Shown one piece after another: positions 61,236-64,000 of a stretch of 64,000 nucleotides of DNA (positions within the stretch are counted from its first letter, which is position 1; each line of letters starts with the position of its first letter). This DNA is from Enterobacter_D sp963521185 (GTDB lineage Bacteria; Pseudomonadota; Gammaproteobacteria; Enterobacterales; Enterobacteriaceae): the NCBI GenBank assembly GCA_963521185.1, contig CAUQTV010000010.1, positions 82,269 through 146,268 of the forward strand, in the 5' to 3' direction. The notes beneath the pieces are model-generated. The model had not been told where the DNA came from, did not search any database, and saw nothing but the letters and a program-made list of their open reading frames with translations. The position numbers were made by a program, and so were the translations under genes.

Positions 61236-63101
61236 ATGATTAAAAAAACTTCGCTGCTGACGGCGCTCTCCGTCACGGCTTTTTCCGGCTGGGCGCAGGA
61301 CAGCAACCCGGACGTGGTGGTCACAGCAAGTCGTTTTCAACAGCCGGTGAACACCGTGCTGGCACCGATGGATATTGTGACTCGCGACGATATCGAGCGC
61401 TGGCAGGCCAAAACGCTTAATGACGTGCTTCGCCGTTTACCCGGTGTCGATGTTGCTCAAAACGGCGGCATGAAGCAGACCTCTTCTTTATATATTCGCG
61501 GCACGGAAACCAAACAGGTTTTAATTCTGGTCGATGGCATTCCGATGGCCCGCCCTGGCATTACGAATAACGCCGACCTGAACCAGATCCCAATGTCGCT
61601 GGTGCAGCGCGTTGAATACATCCGTGGTCCCCGTTCGGCGATTTACGGCTCCGGCGCAATGGGCGGTGTGATCAACGTGATTACCCAAAGCAGCGACGAC
61701 GAGTCAAAAATCACCGCCGGTGTGGGATCAAAAGGCTATCAACAGTACGATGGCACGCTGCGTCAGCGTTTTGACGATACCGTGGCGACCGTGGCCGGTT
61801 CGTATGAGAGCACTAAGGGTTTCGACGTTCAACCGGGTTCGAGCTGGGATCATGACCGGGATCGCGATGGCTATCGTAATAAAACCTTCTGGGGTAGCCT
61901 GGAGCACCGGTTCAACGACAGCCTTGACGGTTTCTTCCGTGGGCACAGCTATTCGAACAACATCGATTATGACCTGGGCGCTGCACCCTACTTACCGGCC
62001 TACAGCGCGGATGAAAACCAGCTCTACAATCAGACGTTTGATGCGGGGATGAAATTCCATTCCGATATCTACTCGTCGCAGTTGATTGCCAGCTATCAGA
62101 AAATTAAAGATTACAACTACAGCAGTATCTACGGGCGCTATAAGGACGGCACTACGCTGGATCGGATGGAACAGCGTAACCTGCAATGGGGTAACAACCT
62201 TGTTGTCGGTCATGGGTCGGTTAGCGCGGGCGTGGACTGGCAGCAACAGCGCCTGACGTCGTCGGACACCGTGATCTCCGACAGCTACAAGCGCGAAGAT
62301 ACCGGCCTGTATCTGACCGGACAGCAGCAGTTCGGCAGCGTTACGCTGGAAGCCTCTGGCCGGGAAGAACACGATGAGCAGTTCGGCTGGCACGGCACCT
62401 GGCAAACGGCGGCGGGCTGGGAGTTTATCGACAACTACCGCGCGACGCTTTCCTACGGCACGGGATTCCTCGCCCCTTCGCTGGGACAGCAGTTTGGCTC
62501 AACCCGTTTCGGTATCGATTCGAACCCGAATCTGAAACCGGAAGAATCCCGGCAGTGGGAAGCGGGGCTGGAAGGATTAACCGGGCCGCTTGACTGGCGT
62601 CTGTCTGCGTATCATTACAAAATCAGCCACCTGATCACCTATTATTCCGATCCTGTTACTTATGACGGGTCGTACGACAATATCAACTCCGCGACCATTA
62701 AAGGCGTGGAGTGGACCGGGAGTGTGGATACCGGCATTTTCAGCCATCGCGTGACGCTGCAATATGTTGATCCGCGCAATGATGAAAACGATGAAGTGCT
62801 GGCCCGCCGATCTAAACGCCAGGCGAAGTACCAGCTCGACTGGACGATGTTTGACGTCGGCATGGACATCTCCTGGCAGTACTTTGGCAAGCGCTATGAC
62901 AACAACACCTCCCAGTACAACAATACGCAGCAAGTTCTGCCGAGTTACACCACCGTTGATGTTTCTGCATCGTATCCGGTGACCTCTCATCTCACAGTTC
63001 GTGGTAAAATAGCTAACCTGTTCGATAAAGATTACGAGACAGCTTATGGCTACCAAACTGCAGGACGAGAGTACAACTTGTCTGGCAGCTACACCTTCTA
63101 A
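61236..63101 (+). CDS. btuB: Outer-membrane vitamin B12 transporter BtuB
   Basis: TonB-dependent 22-strand barrel importing cobalamin. About 621 aa (E. coli 614). Signal peptide MIKKTSLLTALSVTAFSGWA, then TonB box DVVVTA, plug domain (LNDVLRRLPGVDVAQNGG), barrel, C-terminal aromatic SYTF. An in-frame upstream start at 61167 lies in the riboswitch leader and is rejected. The last 56 bp overlap murI. Confidence 0.97.
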   Translation: MIKKTSLLTALSVTAFSGWAQDSNPDVVVTASRFQQPVNTVLAPMDIVTRDDIERWQAKTLNDVLRRLPGVDVAQNGGMKQTSSLYIRGTETKQVLILVDGIPMARPGITNNADLNQIPMSLVQRVEYIRGPRSAIYGSGAMGGVINVITQSSDDESKITAGVGSKGYQQYDGTLRQRFDDTVATVAGSYESTKGFDVQPGSSWDHDRDRDGYRNKTFWGSLEHRFNDSLDGFFRGHSYSNNIDYDLGAAPYLPAYSADENQLYNQTFDAGMKFHSDIYSSQLIASYQKIKDYNYSSIYGRYKDGTTLDRMEQRNLQWGNNLVVGHGSVSAGVDWQQQRLTSSDTVISDSYKREDTGLYLTGQQQFGSVTLEASGREEHDEQFGWHGTWQTAAGWEFIDNYRATLSYGTGFLAPSLGQQFGSTRFGIDSNPNLKPEESRQWEAGLEGLTGPLDWRLSAYHYKISHLITYYSDPVTYDGSYDNINSATIKGVEWTGSVDTGIFSHRVTLQYVDPRNDENDEVLARRSKRQAKYQLDWTMFDVGMDISWQYFGKRYDNNTSQYNNTQQVLPSYTTVDVSASYPVTSHLTVRGKIANLFDKDYETAYGYQTAGREYNLSGSYTF

Positions 63102-63897
63102 CCTTAAACCCACCGTGCTGGTATTTGACTCCGGCGTCGGTGGGTTATCGGTTTATGATGAGATCCGGCATCTCCTGCCGGATCTTCATTACATCTACGT
63201 TTTCGATAATGTCGCCTTTCCTTACGGTGAAAAAACCGAGGCCTTTATCGTTGAGCGCGTGCTCGACATTGTCACCGCCGTACAGGCGCGCTACCCCCTT
63301 GCGTTAGCCGTCATTGCCTGTAACACGGCCAGCACCGTTTCGCTTCCTGCTCTTCGCGAGAAGTTCCCCTTCCCGGTAGTGGGTGTGGTCCCGGCGATTA
63401 AACCTGCGGCACGGCTGACGGCAAATGGTGTGGTCGGCCTGCTGGCTACGCGCGGCACGGTTAAACGTCCTTATACCCATGAGCTTATCCAGCGGTTCGG
63501 TAATGAATGCCATATAGAGCTGCTGGGGTCGGCGGAGCTTGTTGAGATCGCGGAAGCGAAGCTGCACGGCAAGCCGGTATCGCTGGATGAGTTGAAACGC
63601 ATTCTGCGTCCGTGGTTACGTATGCCTGAACCCCCGGATACCGTGGTGTTGGGCTGTACGCACTTCCCGCTGCTGCAAGATGAACTGTTGCAGGTCCTGC
63701 CGGAAGGCACGCGGCTGGTGGACTCAGGCGCGGCGATTGCGCGCAGAACAGCCTGGCTGTTAGAGCATGAAGCGCCTGATGCAAAATCAGCGGATGAAAA
63801 TATTGCCTTCTGTATGGCGGTCACGCCTGCGACTGTACAACTTCTGCCCGTTTTGCATCGTTATGGCTTTGGTTTGCTCGAAAAACTGGCGCTTTAG
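63046..63897 (+). CDS. murI: Glutamate racemase
   Basis: Supplies D-glutamate for peptidoglycan. 283 aa (E. coli 285). Catalytic residues: D in VLVFDSGVGGLSV, first Cys in VIACNTAST, second Cys in VVLGCTHFPLL. The start ATG lies inside btuB (56-bp overlap), a conserved arrangement in E. coli. Confidence 0.98.
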   Translation: MATKLQDESTTCLAATPSNLKPTVLVFDSGVGGLSVYDEIRHLLPDLHYIYVFDNVAFPYGEKTEAFIVERVLDIVTAVQARYPLALAVIACNTASTVSLPALREKFPFPVVGVVPAIKPAARLTANGVVGLLATRGTVKRPYTHELIQRFGNECHIELLGSAELVEIAEAKLHGKPVSLDELKRILRPWLRMPEPPDTVVLGCTHFPLLQDELLQVLPEGTRLVDSGAAIARRTAWLLEHEAPDAKSADENIAFCMAVTPATVQLLPVLHRYGFGLLEKLAL

Positions 63898-63948
63898 TGG
63901 GTGGTTGAACAAAAAAGAGACGGTTGATAAGTTTTTTGTATTTTGTGC

Positions 63949-63976
63949 TTGTCACCCCGGAATAACTCCCTATAAT
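63949..63976 (+). promoter_or_regulatory. rRNA operon P1 promoter (window ends before 16S)
   Basis: -35 TTGTCA at 63949-63954, a 16-bp spacer and -10 TATAAT at 63971-63976 with a GCGC discriminator, then CACTGACACGG. This is the rrnB P1 core seen after murI in E. coli. An A/T-rich UP-like stretch lies at 63908-63945. The 16S gene itself is outside the window. Confidence 0.92.
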
Positions 63977-64000
63977 GCGCCTCCACTGACACGGAACAAC

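Overview
This is chromosomal DNA of a member of the Enterobacteriaceae. Nearly every protein is a full-length, near-identical counterpart of an E. coli K-12 protein, and the order from cpxA to murI and the start of an rRNA operon is that of the E. coli 88-90 min region. Several departures point to a relative outside Escherichia, in the Enterobacter/Lelliottia/Leclercia range: no cdh, yiiS/uspD, katG, yijE/yijF or yiiX where E. coli has them, and extra genes in their place. The genus assignment is inference. No tRNA, CRISPR array, prophage or intact insertion sequence is seen.

Layout, left to right. 1-2541: envelope stress locus cpxA (cut by the window edge)-cpxR, divergent cpxP, and the 3'UTR sRNA CpxQ. 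2542-3765: an accessory toxin-antitoxin pair (RHH antitoxin plus GNAT toxin) with three 17-bp palindromes far upstream. 4002-11136: fieF, pfkA, sbp, two anion permeases, tpiA. 11244-16740: yiiQ, yiiR, fpr and the glycerol operon glpF-glpK-glpX. 17136-25493: zapB, rraA, menA, hslVU, ftsN, cytR, priA. 25706-35215: rpmE, a KdgM-type porin, the methionine genes metJ/metBL/metF, with a transposase-like zinc-ribbon protein and a 5'-nucleotidase/UDP-sugar hydrolase between metL and metF. 35289-45703: gldA, fsaB, ptsA facing frwC-frwB-pflD-pflC-frwD and the AraC-type regulator yijO. 45859-54456 and on to 55931: zinT, eptC, ppc and the arginine genes argE/argCBH. 56015-63897: OxyS/oxyR, sthA, fabR, yijD, trmA, the cobalamin riboswitch with btuB, and murI. 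The last bases are an rRNA P1 promoter.

The genes form recognisable units: envelope stress (CpxA-CpxR-CpxP-CpxQ); central carbon and glycerol metabolism (pfkA, tpiA, glpFKX, gldA, fsaB, ppc); anaerobic sugar/PTS metabolism (ptsA-frw-pfl); methionine and arginine biosynthesis with operators in place; oxidative stress (fpr, OxyS/OxyR); and cell division or protein quality control (zapB, ftsN, hslVU).

Most of the window is ordinary core genome. The parts that deserve a second look are regulatory or accessory: the three-palindrome leader of the toxin-antitoxin pair; a mirrored pair of 41-bp operator-like repeats between ptsA and frwC; a PmrA box at eptC; an OxyS that lacks the middle hairpin and has an altered terminator loop; the single-copy transposase-like protein between metL and metF; and a family of CCCTCTCC/GGAGAGGG hairpins downstream of genes. 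All recognition is by reading and recall of known protein families. No database search was run.
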